Below, in pieces: positions 21,332 through 30,116 of a stretch of DNA of 64,000 nt (its first letter is position 1; every line of letters starts with the position of its first letter). The position numbers were made by a program, and so were the translations under genes. This stretch comes from a virus, in the IMG/VR virus record IMGVR_UViG_3300046328_000530, positions 1 to 64,000 of that record. One strand, 5' to 3'. The notes beneath the pieces were generated by a model. That model did no database searches and was not told the origin of the DNA. It saw only the letters and a program-made list of their open reading frames with translations.

Positions 21332-21841
21332 TTACTTTCTAAAATAAAGAAAAACGGCAATAGCTAAAAGAGCAGCCTCTACTATCGCTATTGCCAACCA
21401 ATTTTTATATTTTTTATTCTGGGCATCCCTGTCTGTTTCCGATTTAATTCGCAAATCACGTTCTGCGGATAGTTTTGAATTTAGTTCCGAAACCCGAGCC
21501 GTGTTTTCCCTGTAAACAGTATCAATTCTTGTTTTTTCAGTATAGATAGTTTTCTGATCCGGGCATTTTATGTATCTTATTTTTTGACCTGGTAGTGTAG
21601 GGCATGGCAAACTAACGCCCGCAACCTTCATGGTATCATGAGTAACAACTAACTTCCCGAAAACAACACTATCTTTAAAAGGGAATGCACTTGCGCATAG
21701 CTTAGCCAGCTTATCATTGTTTTCCCGGAAGAACCTATAAGCCTTATCCTCTCTCTTTTTCGCTGTCATACACGAAGAGAGGATAAGTAAAGTAACAATA
21801 ACCGACACGGCTATTGCTATAAATCTGAAATTGCTTTTCAT
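21332..21841 (-). CDS. putative unimolecular spanin (lipoprotein with C-terminal membrane helix)
   Basis: 169 aa. An N-terminal signal with lipobox (AVSVIVTLLILSSC) should anchor Cys24 in the outer membrane; the periplasmic part contains a coiled coil (RENTARVSELNSKLSAERDL); the C-terminus WLAIAIVEAALLAIAVFLYF is an inner-membrane helix. This two-membrane topology is that of u-spanins, which fuse the membranes at the end of lysis (T1 gp11 type). No sequence family recognised; the call rests on topology and on the neighbouring lysozyme. Overlaps the upstream gene by 4 bp. Confidence 0.6.
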   Translation of the reverse strand: MKSNFRFIAIAVSVIVTLLILSSCMTAKKREDKAYRFFRENNDKLAKLCASAFPFKDSVVFGKLVVTHDTMKVAGVSLPCPTLPGQKIRYIKCPDQKTIYTEKTRIDTVYRENTARVSELNSKLSAERDLRIKSETDRDAQNKKYKNWLAIAIVEAALLAIAVFLYFRK

Positions 21842-22062
21842 TTTCCGACCTCCTTTAGCCTGTTAAAAAACCTGCGGATAAAATATCCCCTTAAAAAACT
21901 AACCACAAAAAAAATGAGTGTAATCTTTGCATTCGTGGAATTTGTGACATTAATCCCCAGTATGGGGAATACCATTAACTGCACCAGGTAGGAGCATGCA
22001 AGCCCGACGGTGGTATTGGCGATGCTTTCCCATAAGCTAAACTTCTTACTTTGATTTCTCAT
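21838..22062 (-). CDS. small phage membrane protein (DUF7220-like), holin candidate
   Basis: 74 aa. SLWESIANTTVGLACSYLVQ, LMVFPILGINVTNSTNAKIT and LIFFVVSFLRGYFIRRFFNR give two transmembrane helices and the basic R-R-F-F-N end seen in a common family of small phage membrane proteins. Role unproven; a holin or accessory lysis role is possible from the location. Confidence 0.6.
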   Translation of the reverse strand: MRNQSKKFSLWESIANTTVGLACSYLVQLMVFPILGINVTNSTNAKITLIFFVVSFLRGYFIRRFFNRLKEVGK

Positions 22063-22289
22063 GCCTTAACCTCCACGCCAAACATTTTTGAAAAGCCAAA
22101 TACCAGCAAGTCTAAGGCTTTAAGATAAACGGCGGCTCTGATTTTAAAATCATCTGTCATCCCGGGATCGGAGGCCAATACAAAGACAGCTACCGAAGTA
22201 ATTATTAATGTTCCTCTAAACATCCATTTTGCCCATTCAGGCGTTTTGGTTTTAAGCTGTTTTACGCCAAAATTTGTTTTTTTTCTCAT
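22059..22289 (-). CDS. small membrane protein, holin candidate
   Basis: 76 aa. Basic N-terminus (MRKKTNFGVKQLKTKTPEWA), one clear helix (GTLIITSVAVFVLASDPG) and a second amphipathic one (YLKALDLLVFGFSKMFGV). Lies between lysozyme and DUF7220-like gene with 4-bp overlaps on both sides. A holin role is inferred from position. Confidence 0.55.
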   Translation of the reverse strand: MRKKTNFGVKQLKTKTPEWAKWMFRGTLIITSVAVFVLASDPGMTDDFKIRAAVYLKALDLLVFGFSKMFGVEVKA

Positions 22290-22732
22290 GATTTTGTAAA
22301 ATATAAATTAGCCTCTCTAGTCCTGCGGGCCAGTAATACAATAGGTTTTTTCCACATTTTAAATGCAGCACTTATTGACGGGCTTTCAGGACTTGTGTTT
22401 ACTTTTTTTAACAGGGTTGAATTTTTAAAACCTCCTGTACCTATATTAAAGCAGATGCTTACTAATGCATCAAACTGGTTCTGGTTAATATCGTCACGGG
22501 TGCAAGAATAAACCGCAAGCTCGTAATGCTTCAATAAGTTTCGGAATAAGGCAATAGCCCTGTCTTTGCTTATAAGAGGATCGCTCATCTTAACCTTTTG
22601 CCCGTTTTCGTAGTACGTGCAACCCACGCCAATAGTAGGAATACCAGCCGAACATTTGTAAGGCTTTAAAACCAGCCCCTCTTCTTCTATAAGAAAAGAG
22701 ATCCCGTTTTTACTTAGTGTTTTTATTTCCAT
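22286..22732 (-). CDS. GH24 lysozyme (endolysin)
   Basis: 148 aa. Cuts the glycan of peptidoglycan (muramidase). IEEEGLVLKPYKCSAGIPTI has E18, C27 and T33, the E-8-D/C-5-T triad of T4-type lysozymes; then IGVGCTYYENGQ, NQNQFDALVSICFNIGTGGF and LLARRTREANLY, all family landmarks. No signal peptide, so it needs a holin for release. Confidence 0.95.
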   Translation of the reverse strand: MEIKTLSKNGISFLIEEEGLVLKPYKCSAGIPTIGVGCTYYENGQKVKMSDPLISKDRAIALFRNLLKHYELAVYSCTRDDINQNQFDALVSICFNIGTGGFKNSTLLKKVNTSPESPSISAAFKMWKKPIVLLARRTREANLYFTKS

Positions 22733-23031
22733 TATTGTTTATCTTTTTTCCCTTCCAATAGTCCTTTAATTTCCGAAATTGCTCCTATTAGTTGATCCAG
22801 TTTTACCGTTGTCGTATGGTAAGCATGCTCAAGTAAAGTGATCCGCCTGTCATGGTCTTTGATATTTTCGGGAAGTTTCAATTGGTTTAAATCGTTTATA
22901 TCGTCTTCGCTATTCTTTGTCCGCCCGCTTAGGCTTAAAATATTCCATACAACCCACCAGACAAATGCAATAACAGGCAATAGAGAGGTTATTACTAACG
23001 ATATATCTTTTATTGCTTTCATTGATTCCAT
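22732..23031 (-). CDS. membrane-anchored coiled-coil protein, lysis region
   Basis: 99 aa. N-terminal helix ISLVITSLLPVIAFVWWVVW, then a charged coiled coil (IKDHDRRITLLEHAYHTTTV). Shape resembles haemolysin XhlA-type phage proteins that help holins, but no firm homology can be stated. Shares one base with the lysozyme start. Confidence 0.55.
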   Translation of the reverse strand: MESMKAIKDISLVITSLLPVIAFVWWVVWNILSLSGRTKNSEDDINDLNQLKLPENIKDHDRRITLLEHAYHTTTVKLDQLIGAISEIKGLLEGKKDKQ

Positions 23032-23387
23032 TGCTTGATTGCTTTAATTACTAAAAAAAATACCGTTAAATAGGCGCATCCATATAACCATTCTGAACGG
23101 TTGTAGTCGTACCAGTACATGCAAAAACCAAATAGGTTGAAATATAATACGATGGCTATAATTGACTTTATGAATGATTTTTTAAGAGAAATTAAAATGG
23201 CCATTAATCTTATCGCCATAATAGCCATGTCAGCATTATCTTTCACATACCACTTAATCGTCTGCTCTTCGCTTGAGGCAAAAAACAGGCTTACCTTAAT
23301 GCTTGATGGAGGCACAATCCTGTGTGCCTCCATCAAGCCGAATGATAGCAAAAACAATAGAGCTACTATTATATTTTTTGCTGTCAT
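23019..23387 (-). CDS. membrane protein, lysis region (122 aa)
   Basis: Probably three to four membrane segments (IIVALLFLLSFGLMEAHRI, MAIMAIRLMAILISL, IIAIVLYFNLFGFCMYWY, YLTVFFLVIKAI). Could be a holin. Overlaps the next gene by 13 bp. No family recognised. Confidence 0.55.
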   Translation of the reverse strand: MTAKNIIVALLFLLSFGLMEAHRIVPPSSIKVSLFFASSEEQTIKWYVKDNADMAIMAIRLMAILISLKKSFIKSIIAIVLYFNLFGFCMYWYDYNRSEWLYGCAYLTVFFLVIKAIKQWNQ

Positions 23388-23389
23388 GA

Positions 23390-23503
23390 TTATGGATTAT
23401 CAGGGCGGTCGCCGGCTGGTGGTTTTGTTCCCTCATCTTCCGAGGCTACCGGAGCTACCACTTCTTCCTGAACTGGTTTTGGATCTGTGTTGTAATTTCT
23501 CAT
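23390..23503 (-). CDS. small Pro/Glu-rich protein (37 aa)
   Basis: MRNYNTDPKPVQEEVVAPVA..., ending GDRPDNP. ATG preceded by the leader TTAAAACCCAAATAAAA, shared with the genes at 28910 and 49570; ends 2 bp before the next start. Probably translated; function unknown. Confidence 0.5.
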   Translation of the reverse strand: MRNYNTDPKPVQEEVVAPVASEDEGTKPPAGDRPDNP

Positions 23504-23526
23504 TTTTATTTGGGTTTTAATTGTGA

Positions 23527-26500
23527 CTAATTAGAAGATATATTGGTTATTACACCTGCACTGTTAGTAGTGTAAGTAGTACCAAAATTAATAAATGTAA
23601 TGTTTGATGCGGGTACTGTTAAGTTGCTATTCTGATATAAAACTAAACCATTAGTTAAAGAAGAAACGCTATATAAAAAAGTTGTACCACTACCAGGAAT
23701 AACCCCTCCGTGAGAAAGTCCGATACCCGGCACATTGGTTTTGTAAGTTGCTGTACCATACAATGTTTTTCCTGAACATTGCTGAAAAGAGACGGGTACA
23801 TTGGTAAGCGCATTCAGTAATCTAATTTCAGCAAGTCCTGTAATGTTACTATTGTTTACTACCCCGTTTAGAGCAATGCCAGTATTATTCACAGAAAATG
23901 AAACCGAGTAGTATGGAAAATCTACACCTGTCCATACTACGCTAGGTAAACCCTCTATAACACATTGTCCGGTTTGGTTATTAGTTGGTATGGTTATACC
24001 GAATGTGATATGCATCATACTTCCTTGCCGTACATAGGTAGCATTGCCAATAATAACCGAGCCAAAATTGGTAGCAGGTGTCCAATTGCCAAAACTTTCA
24101 GTGAAAGGAGTTGCAGGCGTTTGCCACGTAGCAACACCCGAAGCGTTTGAAGTTAATACTTTTCCGTTAGCCGGGCTACCTCCTGTAATTTGCAAACCCG
24201 CCCCGATTAGATCAGTCCCGGCTGTTACGTTACCGGCCGAACTGACTAAGTTAGTAGCTGATATATATGCTCCGCTAACTTCACCTCCATCTATGGCTGC
24301 AATGTCTCCAAGAGATGTAATAGTACCTTCTATGGATATATTGCTGCCAAATTCAACCTGGCTATTAACACTTTGGGTAGTTTCGGTATTTTTATCCAAA
24401 TAGCTTCCACTTAATCCCAACCAGTTTTTAAACCCAGCTGCGCTTGTAAGTTTTAAATTACCTCCAGAACCCCCATTGCGGGTTATAGCAAAATCCATAT
24501 TATCTTCTACAGTATTGAAGTTTGCACTAAAACCGTTTAAAGCGTTAGAATTTGGAACTGTATTCAGCCAGTTTGCAACATTCGTTGAGGTGTAATAACT
24601 CCACTTGTTAGCAACTCCGTTATACCCCATCATAACATCTAAAGAAGTTTGTGATACTGAGGGATCGTAAAGCTGAGTATTCCATGCAGTTGAATTAGTA
24701 GCGTTACCAATGAATGAGGGTGCAGTAACCGAACCTGACACTCCAACATTTCCTGCGTTATTAACCCCAAAAGCCGCCGTTCCGTCTGATTTTTGTATAG
24801 TGAAATCTTTAGCCCCATCTAATTTAATTACACCATTTACAGAGTTGTCATAGCTCTGTTGTAATGAAGTAGTTGCCTGTGCGCCCACGGTGGTATATTC
24901 GCCAAATTTGGATGCGAAAGTAAATCTTGCTTGAGCTACATCTTGCAGATTGCTGGCGTTTTTTGTTAGACTAATAATACCTATTGGAATAGCTTGCACT
25001 TCTATTGAAGAACCAACTAAACCCAAAACGGGGTTGGATATTAAACTTTCTCTTCCGGCCGCTTGCTTCGCTTCGGAAAGCGAGTTATACCATGTTTGTC
25101 CGTACTGTATGCGAAGCTCACCTTCCACCGTAGCGTACAGGTAATGATTGGCAGCTCTGGTGATTGCTCCTGGTATAGCTGTTACTGTACCAGCTACGTC
25201 ATAAAAACCAGGGTTTAAATCCGTGACGACTGAGCCTAAAGAGCCGGCTGTTTGCGTGATGTACCGAAATGGAAAAGCATTCCCGCCGCCAAATCTTTTT
25301 GAGTTCGGAGTTGATCTATCTGATAAATATCCAGAACCTCTAATTAAAAAATTACCATCTGATATATTTAGCTTTAAATTAGCTGCATTACTGGAATACG
25401 ATACACCGTTATTGACCGCCCCTATCACGTCTAAAACTTCATGTAATTGATTCGCAACGTTAAGTACAATATCTGGCTCTGGCTCAAACCTGACTAAACT
25501 ACCTGCTGAAATTAAGGCTTTTCCAAGATATAATCTTTCCTTTCTTTCGCTTAATGTCAGTTTATTAATGGTTTGCTGAACAATACCAGCAGCATCAATA
25601 TACAAGTACGCAATATTAGCGCCTGTTGGTGTTAATGTTTGCAAAGCGAAGTTAACGGTTTTATAAGTTGGTGATGCCGGGTTTGTATGCCAGTTTACAA
25701 CGTGGCCTTTCCCGGCATTAATGGTCAATACATTACCTAATATAGAATAACCAGCCCAGTTTACAATACCTGTTGAAGCAGACTCCAGAACTTCTTCCCC
25801 AAGGTTTAATGTTTTTGATGGAGTGCTTGTATAAGCAACTACATCTCCTCCTGCTTCCATGGATGTTAGAGCAATAATATTCTGAGCCGTTAGGTCATCA
25901 ACTAAATTTAAAGACCCTTCTATTTCTTGATAGACCGATCCATCTCCTATTTTTTGAACGTAATTACTTAAATCAGGAGATAAAACAGAGGGAGCTACTT
26001 TCATAACCTGCCCCGTAGCTATATCTCTGGTAAGAATATCATAGTTTGTTGTAGAAGTAGTTGGTAAGTTAGTAATCTCAATACTTGAACCTTTCAAAGA
26101 ACCACTCATAGTAATGTCCCCAGTACCTCTTATATCTCCATTATCCGATAGACTTGAAAATGAAAAACCTTGAGTAGCGGTAATAGTTGTAAGCGATTCA
26201 ATTTCACTAGCCACTAACTTTCCAGTTTCTAATTGTTCTGAAGTTATTTTCTTAGCTACTGATAAATTTCCCCCAGTCACAGTACCTCCTTGGGAGGTAA
26301 AGGCATTAATAGTAACATTTGATCTGTCATAAATTTGATTTCCACCAGGAAAGACATTTCCTCCTAAAAGTTTTGCATAGCTACTCAGAGAGGATATATC
26401 TGCTTTTACAGCTAAACCATCTACCACAGCATTAACCGTTGGGTAGTTGCTGGCACTTGGGGTTAAGTTTGTTTGTTTTTGGGATATAGGTTGATAAGCA

Positions 26501-26796
26501 GATAAATCCGGGGAAGTTGCAAAAACTACCCAGTTGCTATTCGCTATCCCGCCCGATAAAACAAATGTGCTATCAGCGGATGAATAGCGTACCATCATCC
26601 CGGTTTTGCGCCTTGCTGCCGGAATGGCGTTACGGCTTGTTTGGTTAAATGTCGTCATGTATCCACCCATTCCCAAACTATCTAAATGGGTGGGATAAGA
26701 ACCGCCAAAAGTGGTGACGTACCCAGCTAATGGCACTTGCGCCTGCGCCGCCGTAAACCCGGCTAATAATAAAATAATATAAAGTATCTTTTTCAT
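23527..26796 (-). CDS. tail fibre-like protein with Sec signal peptide (1089 aa)
   Basis: Starts MKKILYIILLLAGFTAAQAQ, a signal peptide with AQA|Q cleavage. It then has the module TTFNQTSRNAIPAARRKTGM plus VRYSSADSTFVLSGGIANSN shared with the next gene, and long stretches of repeated short beta segments (INAFTSQGGTVTGGNLSVAK, SAGNVTAGTDLIGAGLQITG) typical of trimeric fibre shafts. The C-terminal about 180 residues (ESFGNWTPATNFGSVIIGNA...) look like a head or receptor-binding domain. Probably recognises the host surface. The signal peptide is unusual for a virion part. Confidence 0.75.
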   Translation of the reverse strand: MKKILYIILLLAGFTAAQAQVPLAGYVTTFGGSYPTHLDSLGMGGYMTTFNQTSRNAIPAARRKTGMMVRYSSADSTFVLSGGIANSNWVVFATSPDLSAYQPISQKQTNLTPSASNYPTVNAVVDGLAVKADISSLSSYAKLLGGNVFPGGNQIYDRSNVTINAFTSQGGTVTGGNLSVAKKITSEQLETGKLVASEIESLTTITATQGFSFSSLSDNGDIRGTGDITMSGSLKGSSIEITNLPTTSTTNYDILTRDIATGQVMKVAPSVLSPDLSNYVQKIGDGSVYQEIEGSLNLVDDLTAQNIIALTSMEAGGDVVAYTSTPSKTLNLGEEVLESASTGIVNWAGYSILGNVLTINAGKGHVVNWHTNPASPTYKTVNFALQTLTPTGANIAYLYIDAAGIVQQTINKLTLSERKERLYLGKALISAGSLVRFEPEPDIVLNVANQLHEVLDVIGAVNNGVSYSSNAANLKLNISDGNFLIRGSGYLSDRSTPNSKRFGGGNAFPFRYITQTAGSLGSVVTDLNPGFYDVAGTVTAIPGAITRAANHYLYATVEGELRIQYGQTWYNSLSEAKQAAGRESLISNPVLGLVGSSIEVQAIPIGIISLTKNASNLQDVAQARFTFASKFGEYTTVGAQATTSLQQSYDNSVNGVIKLDGAKDFTIQKSDGTAAFGVNNAGNVGVSGSVTAPSFIGNATNSTAWNTQLYDPSVSQTSLDVMMGYNGVANKWSYYTSTNVANWLNTVPNSNALNGFSANFNTVEDNMDFAITRNGGSGGNLKLTSAAGFKNWLGLSGSYLDKNTETTQSVNSQVEFGSNISIEGTITSLGDIAAIDGGEVSGAYISATNLVSSAGNVTAGTDLIGAGLQITGGSPANGKVLTSNASGVATWQTPATPFTESFGNWTPATNFGSVIIGNATYVRQGSMMHITFGITIPTNNQTGQCVIEGLPSVVWTGVDFPYYSVSFSVNNTGIALNGVVNNSNITGLAEIRLLNALTNVPVSFQQCSGKTLYGTATYKTNVPGIGLSHGGVIPGSGTTFLYSVSSLTNGLVLYQNSNLTVPASNITFINFGTTYTTNSAGVITNISSN

Positions 26797-26798
26797 AA

Positions 26799-28133
26799 TT
26801 AAAGTGCTATAATGTTTGATGCAGTCGAACTGAAAGCGTTATTTGAAGTGTATATGTAATAATTTTGCACAAAACCTGATGCATTAGTTACGCTGACCGT
26901 AGACTGCGTGAACGTGGGTAAACTTTCAAAGCCTCCTATGGTTAGAGAACTTAAAAGCCCAAACGAAGTAGGATAGGCATAAAAAATAAAATTAGTTCCG
27001 CTGGCTGTAATATTGAATGATGTTTTAGCCTTAGCTGTACCAAATTCGCTACCCCCGCCTAAAGCGGCTAATAAATCCGCATTTGACGGGCTATTTGTTG
27101 CTGACCTGCCCCAGTATTTCCGCGGAAAAAAATTGAACGAAGTAGTAGTAGATGTGTTCGTTTTGCCGTCCGCCGTAGTAACCACATTGGCATAAGTCAC
27201 ATTGGTATTCCGGGTTACGCTTACCGCCTGTGTGCCTGACACCGTACCCGGAGCGGATGGGTTGGTAAATGTTTGCGCAACGGAAGCAACTACAATACTT
27301 GATAAGTTCTGTGTAGCTCCCTGCCTGCTTCCGCTCCAATTCAAGGTATAAGGTAAATCCGCACCGCTGGCCATTAACTCTAATTGTAGGCCTCCGGTTA
27401 ATGTGGCTGTTGGTGGCTGTGACGGGTACAATAAGGCTTGCAATGTTGCTGCTATTGTGTTAGTTCCTAAAGTAACCCCGTTTATACCTATTACAGAGCT
27501 TGTACTGGGTGTTGTTGCATTGAATGATAAGTCCTGATCCCCGGTATTTATTCCGGATAAATTAGCTCCTGTTATATTGCCAATTGCTTTTATATTAGTT
27601 CCGGCTTCTATTTCGGTTATGGTATAGAAATTCTCCGCCCCCATTCCGCCGGAAGCGTAGATGCCTCCGTTTGATAAAATAGTTCCGTTTGATGAAATCC
27701 CGCCGCTTGCTGCTATAAGGTCTAATACTGATAGATTTCCTGCAATATTTTGATCCCCGGTAAATGAATTTCCGCCCGCCAAATTAGCTTTGCCGGATAT
27801 ATCTACCGGAGGGGCTGCCCAGTTAGAATTTGATATTCCAGCTGATAATACAAAATGTTTTGAAACATCAGAAACCCAAACCATCATCCCAACTTTTCTA
27901 AATGCAGACGGAATAGCATTTCTTTGAACAAGCGTCTGAACAGTCTTATATTGAACATCTTGATAGACAGGAACTCGTACAGACCCGTAAGTACCTAACT
28001 GAAAGTAGATGCTATCATTTTTTGTATATGCCTGTGTAGCCCTCGCCGTTGATCCTGATGGGATTGTAACTGTTTGTGAGTACGCTCCAAGTGTTGAAAA
28101 TACAAGTAGTATTAGGTATATTATTATTTTCAT
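26799..28133 (-). CDS. tail fibre-like protein with signal peptide (444 aa)
   Basis: Signal peptide MKIIIYLILLVFSTLGAYSQ. Then QTLVQRNAIPSAFRKVGMMV and KHFVLSAGISNSNWAAPP, homologous to the 1089-aa neighbour, followed by short fibre repeats (GGNSFTGDQNIAGNLSVLDL) and an Ig-like or beta-sandwich C-terminal half (TLNWSGSRQGATQN...). The start overlaps the stop of the upstream gene (TAATG). Likely a second fibre or adaptor. Confidence 0.7.
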   Translation of the reverse strand: MKIIIYLILLVFSTLGAYSQTVTIPSGSTARATQAYTKNDSIYFQLGTYGSVRVPVYQDVQYKTVQTLVQRNAIPSAFRKVGMMVWVSDVSKHFVLSAGISNSNWAAPPVDISGKANLAGGNSFTGDQNIAGNLSVLDLIAASGGISSNGTILSNGGIYASGGMGAENFYTITEIEAGTNIKAIGNITGANLSGINTGDQDLSFNATTPSTSSVIGINGVTLGTNTIAATLQALLYPSQPPTATLTGGLQLELMASGADLPYTLNWSGSRQGATQNLSSIVVASVAQTFTNPSAPGTVSGTQAVSVTRNTNVTYANVVTTADGKTNTSTTTSFNFFPRKYWGRSATNSPSNADLLAALGGGSEFGTAKAKTSFNITASGTNFIFYAYPTSFGLLSSLTIGGFESLPTFTQSTVSVTNASGFVQNYYIYTSNNAFSSTASNIIAL

Positions 28134-28399
28134 TATATCGTTATAAGTGTTATGTCAATGATATTATCATCCAATCCGAAAATAGTCACCTCCGTTGGTT
28201 CGCATACAGGGTAAGAAAGGAATGAGTAACTGGCTCAAATATGCTCTGTTCTGTCTGTTCTTTTTAGCATGATAGCAGCAATTACTGGGTATTGCCCCAG
28301 TTCGTCTATCTTTTCCCATCCCCAATGGATCGTCAGCTTGTTGTCTACTACCCCTGATCCGGAGAATTTATAGGGCTTTTTTTCTACTAATGAAATCAT
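28133..28399 (-). pseudogene. small tail gene with an in-frame TGA
   Basis: Starts MISLVEKKPYKFSGSGVVDN, contains LTIHWGWEKIDELGQYPVIA and meets TGA at 28235-28237 (codon 55). The same frame then continues ASYSFLSYPVCEPTEVTIFG to a TAA at 28133 that overlaps the ATG of the fibre gene as TAATG. The intact length would be 88 codons. The conserved overlap argues that the full frame was the gene, so the TGA is a mutation, an error or a readthrough stop. Confidence 0.55.
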
Positions 28400-28403
28400 G
28401 TTA

Positions 28404-28910
28404 CTAAAATACCTCCGTTAATTCCATTGTGACTTTTCCTATCCCTGCAAAATTTGGATTAACAAACATTCCGCCTGCACTTGCTCCAACTCGCATGGTA
28501 TAAGTTACGTCTCCAGCTATCCCAGGAGAATCAGTACTAACCAATGGGAGTACCTGATTACTGGAAGGGTTAAATGCACTCATAGCTGCGGCAGCGATTG
28601 CATCGGGTACTAAGTTTCTGAATACTGCTATAATCTGTGATTCTCCACTACCATTCCCCGGCCGAAAAGGCATATTGCATCTTATTCTAACCTTACTGGC
28701 AATCGACTTTAAATTAATGGTGGCAGATATGACCTCCAACCCTTCTGTTATTTGAGGTATGCTATTATCATTCGAAATAAGATCATTAGAGTATACCGAG
28801 GCAGTATATTGGCCAAATGCTGTTGACGGAAGATTATTAACAATCATATTTAATTCTTCGGCGGACAATGTCTCACCAGTCAATTTTAGTGGTATTACTG
28901 TTTTTGGCAT
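28404..28910 (-). CDS. tail-associated hypothetical protein (168 aa)
   Basis: MPKTVIPLKLTGETLSAEEL..., beta-rich with Gly/Ser (PFRPGNGSGESQII, VGASAGGMFVNPNFAG). Pattern resembles fibre or baseplate-like components, but no family is recognised. Leader TTTAAAACCAAATAAAA matches other late genes. Confidence 0.55.
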   Translation of the reverse strand: MPKTVIPLKLTGETLSAEELNMIVNNLPSTAFGQYTASVYSNDLISNDNSIPQITEGLEVISATINLKSIASKVRIRCNMPFRPGNGSGESQIIAVFRNLVPDAIAAAAMSAFNPSSNQVLPLVSTDSPGIAGDVTYTMRVGASAGGMFVNPNFAGIGKVTMELTEVF

Positions 28911-28940
28911 TTTTATTTGGTTTTAAATTTGTTAATTTCA

Positions 28941-29543
28941 CTATGCTAATATAAATGGTAATGTGTAAGTGAATGCGTTATTTATAGGTGTTATTGGTGG
29001 TGGCAATGGTGTATTAATATACGTATATGTAACCTGAATTGTTGCCGCAGAGTTATCTATAAACCCATATATTCGATACGGAATATGGGTTATATCTAAC
29101 TGAATTCCGGGTAATGATGCTCCATTATAGATTGCAAATACTGATGTTGCTGGTATTGCTACGCCAGCATCGTCAAATAAAGGTAAATACCATTGTAGAT
29201 TATTATCCTGCAATAAATCTAAATTGGTTCTTGTTATTGTAGAAGCTCCGCCTGATATGACAAATGTTTGACCCGGAATAACCGTATTTGGATCATAGTC
29301 ATACGAACCAGAATAACCTACCAAAGCCCCCAATAGCGCTTTATAAACTGCTTGTGTTAAATCAGTATTATACTGATCTTTTATATCAAATTCAAGTGCT
29401 TTAACCAGAAGTTTTATGCAGTCTAAATGTGCATTATAATCATCACAACCAATTATTAACTTTTGCCTGTGCTTTTCTATTAACTCTAAGTAATAACTTT
29501 TCGCAATATCTACTTTCCCGGATATGACTGATAAATTTACCAT
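28941..29543 (-). CDS. tail-region hypothetical protein (200 aa)
   Basis: N-terminal helical half (SYYLELIEKHRQKLIIGCDD), then a beta-rich C-terminus with a Pro-rich NTPLPPPITPINNAF linker. Probably a virion part. Start overlaps the stop of the upstream gene by one base. No family recognised. Confidence 0.55.
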   Translation of the reverse strand: MVNLSVISGKVDIAKSYYLELIEKHRQKLIIGCDDYNAHLDCIKLLVKALEFDIKDQYNTDLTQAVYKALLGALVGYSGSYDYDPNTVIPGQTFVISGGASTITRTNLDLLQDNNLQWYLPLFDDAGVAIPATSVFAIYNGASLPGIQLDITHIPYRIYGFIDNSAATIQVTYTYINTPLPPPITPINNAFTYTLPFILA

Positions 29544-30019
29544 TATACAATCGTATCTAAAAACAGGTTTGCTGAGTTAATATTTGTCTGAAATGCAGCA
29601 TGATCCGTTGTTGGAGCAGCAAATTGAGCAGCGATTATAAAGTTTGTAGCCTCATTCAAAGCGTTTAATTTCGCCGCACCTAAACAACACCCATTTTTTA
29701 GTGCATTTTGTAGTTTATTGGCTGTAATCCTCATAAAAGGGTAGCTTTGCAATAAGGTATAAGAGGCTATCCCAGTTAAGTTGAATGTAATATTAATGTG
29801 TAAGTCCTCTGTTAACGTGTATGTAGCTGAATCGTCTATGTTATTAAGCGTAATAGTAGCTAATACAGTACCTACATAATCAGTCAATACAAATTGTCTC
29901 GTAAAATTAGATCGGACATATCCATTTGAGTTAATTCCGTAGTTAGACGTATCCGCAAGAGTGACTGTTTTTCCGTCTGCGGATTGAGTCGATGTAAAAG
30001 ATTGGATAAATACTGGCAT
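29543..30019 (-). CDS. tail-region hypothetical protein (158 aa)
   Basis: MPVFIQSFTSTQSADGKTVT then DTSNYGINSNGYVRSNFTRQ and helical C-terminal (NALKNGCCLGAAKLNALNEA). The D-S-N-Y pattern followed by R-x-F occurs in many Bacteroidota phage tail-region proteins. First gene of the fibre group, with a TATATTTG promoter box 18 bp before its ATG. Confidence 0.6.
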   Translation of the reverse strand: MPVFIQSFTSTQSADGKTVTLADTSNYGINSNGYVRSNFTRQFVLTDYVGTVLATITLNNIDDSATYTLTEDLHINITFNLTGIASYTLLQSYPFMRITANKLQNALKNGCCLGAAKLNALNEATNFIIAAQFAAPTTDHAAFQTNINSANLFLDTIV

Positions 30020-30036
30020 TTTGTTAATTTTAACGC

Positions 30037-30044
30037 AAATATAT
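30037..30044 (-). promoter_or_regulatory. late promoter -7 box
   Basis: CAAATATA, read leftward TATATTTG, identical to the boxes before portal, scaffold and the gene at 60451. Downstream ATG at 30019. Confidence 0.5.
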
Positions 30045-30116
30045 AATAAAAAAGCAATTAATGCGTTTAATACATATATGTTAAAAAAAAATTATTCTGA
30101 TGCCCCATTTGGGATA

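Noticed and set aside
28235-28237. Genome-wide recoding of TGA, as in some crAss-like phages
   Set aside because: TGA ends several intact genes here, including late ones with ATGA overlaps, so a general reassignment would fuse many genes.
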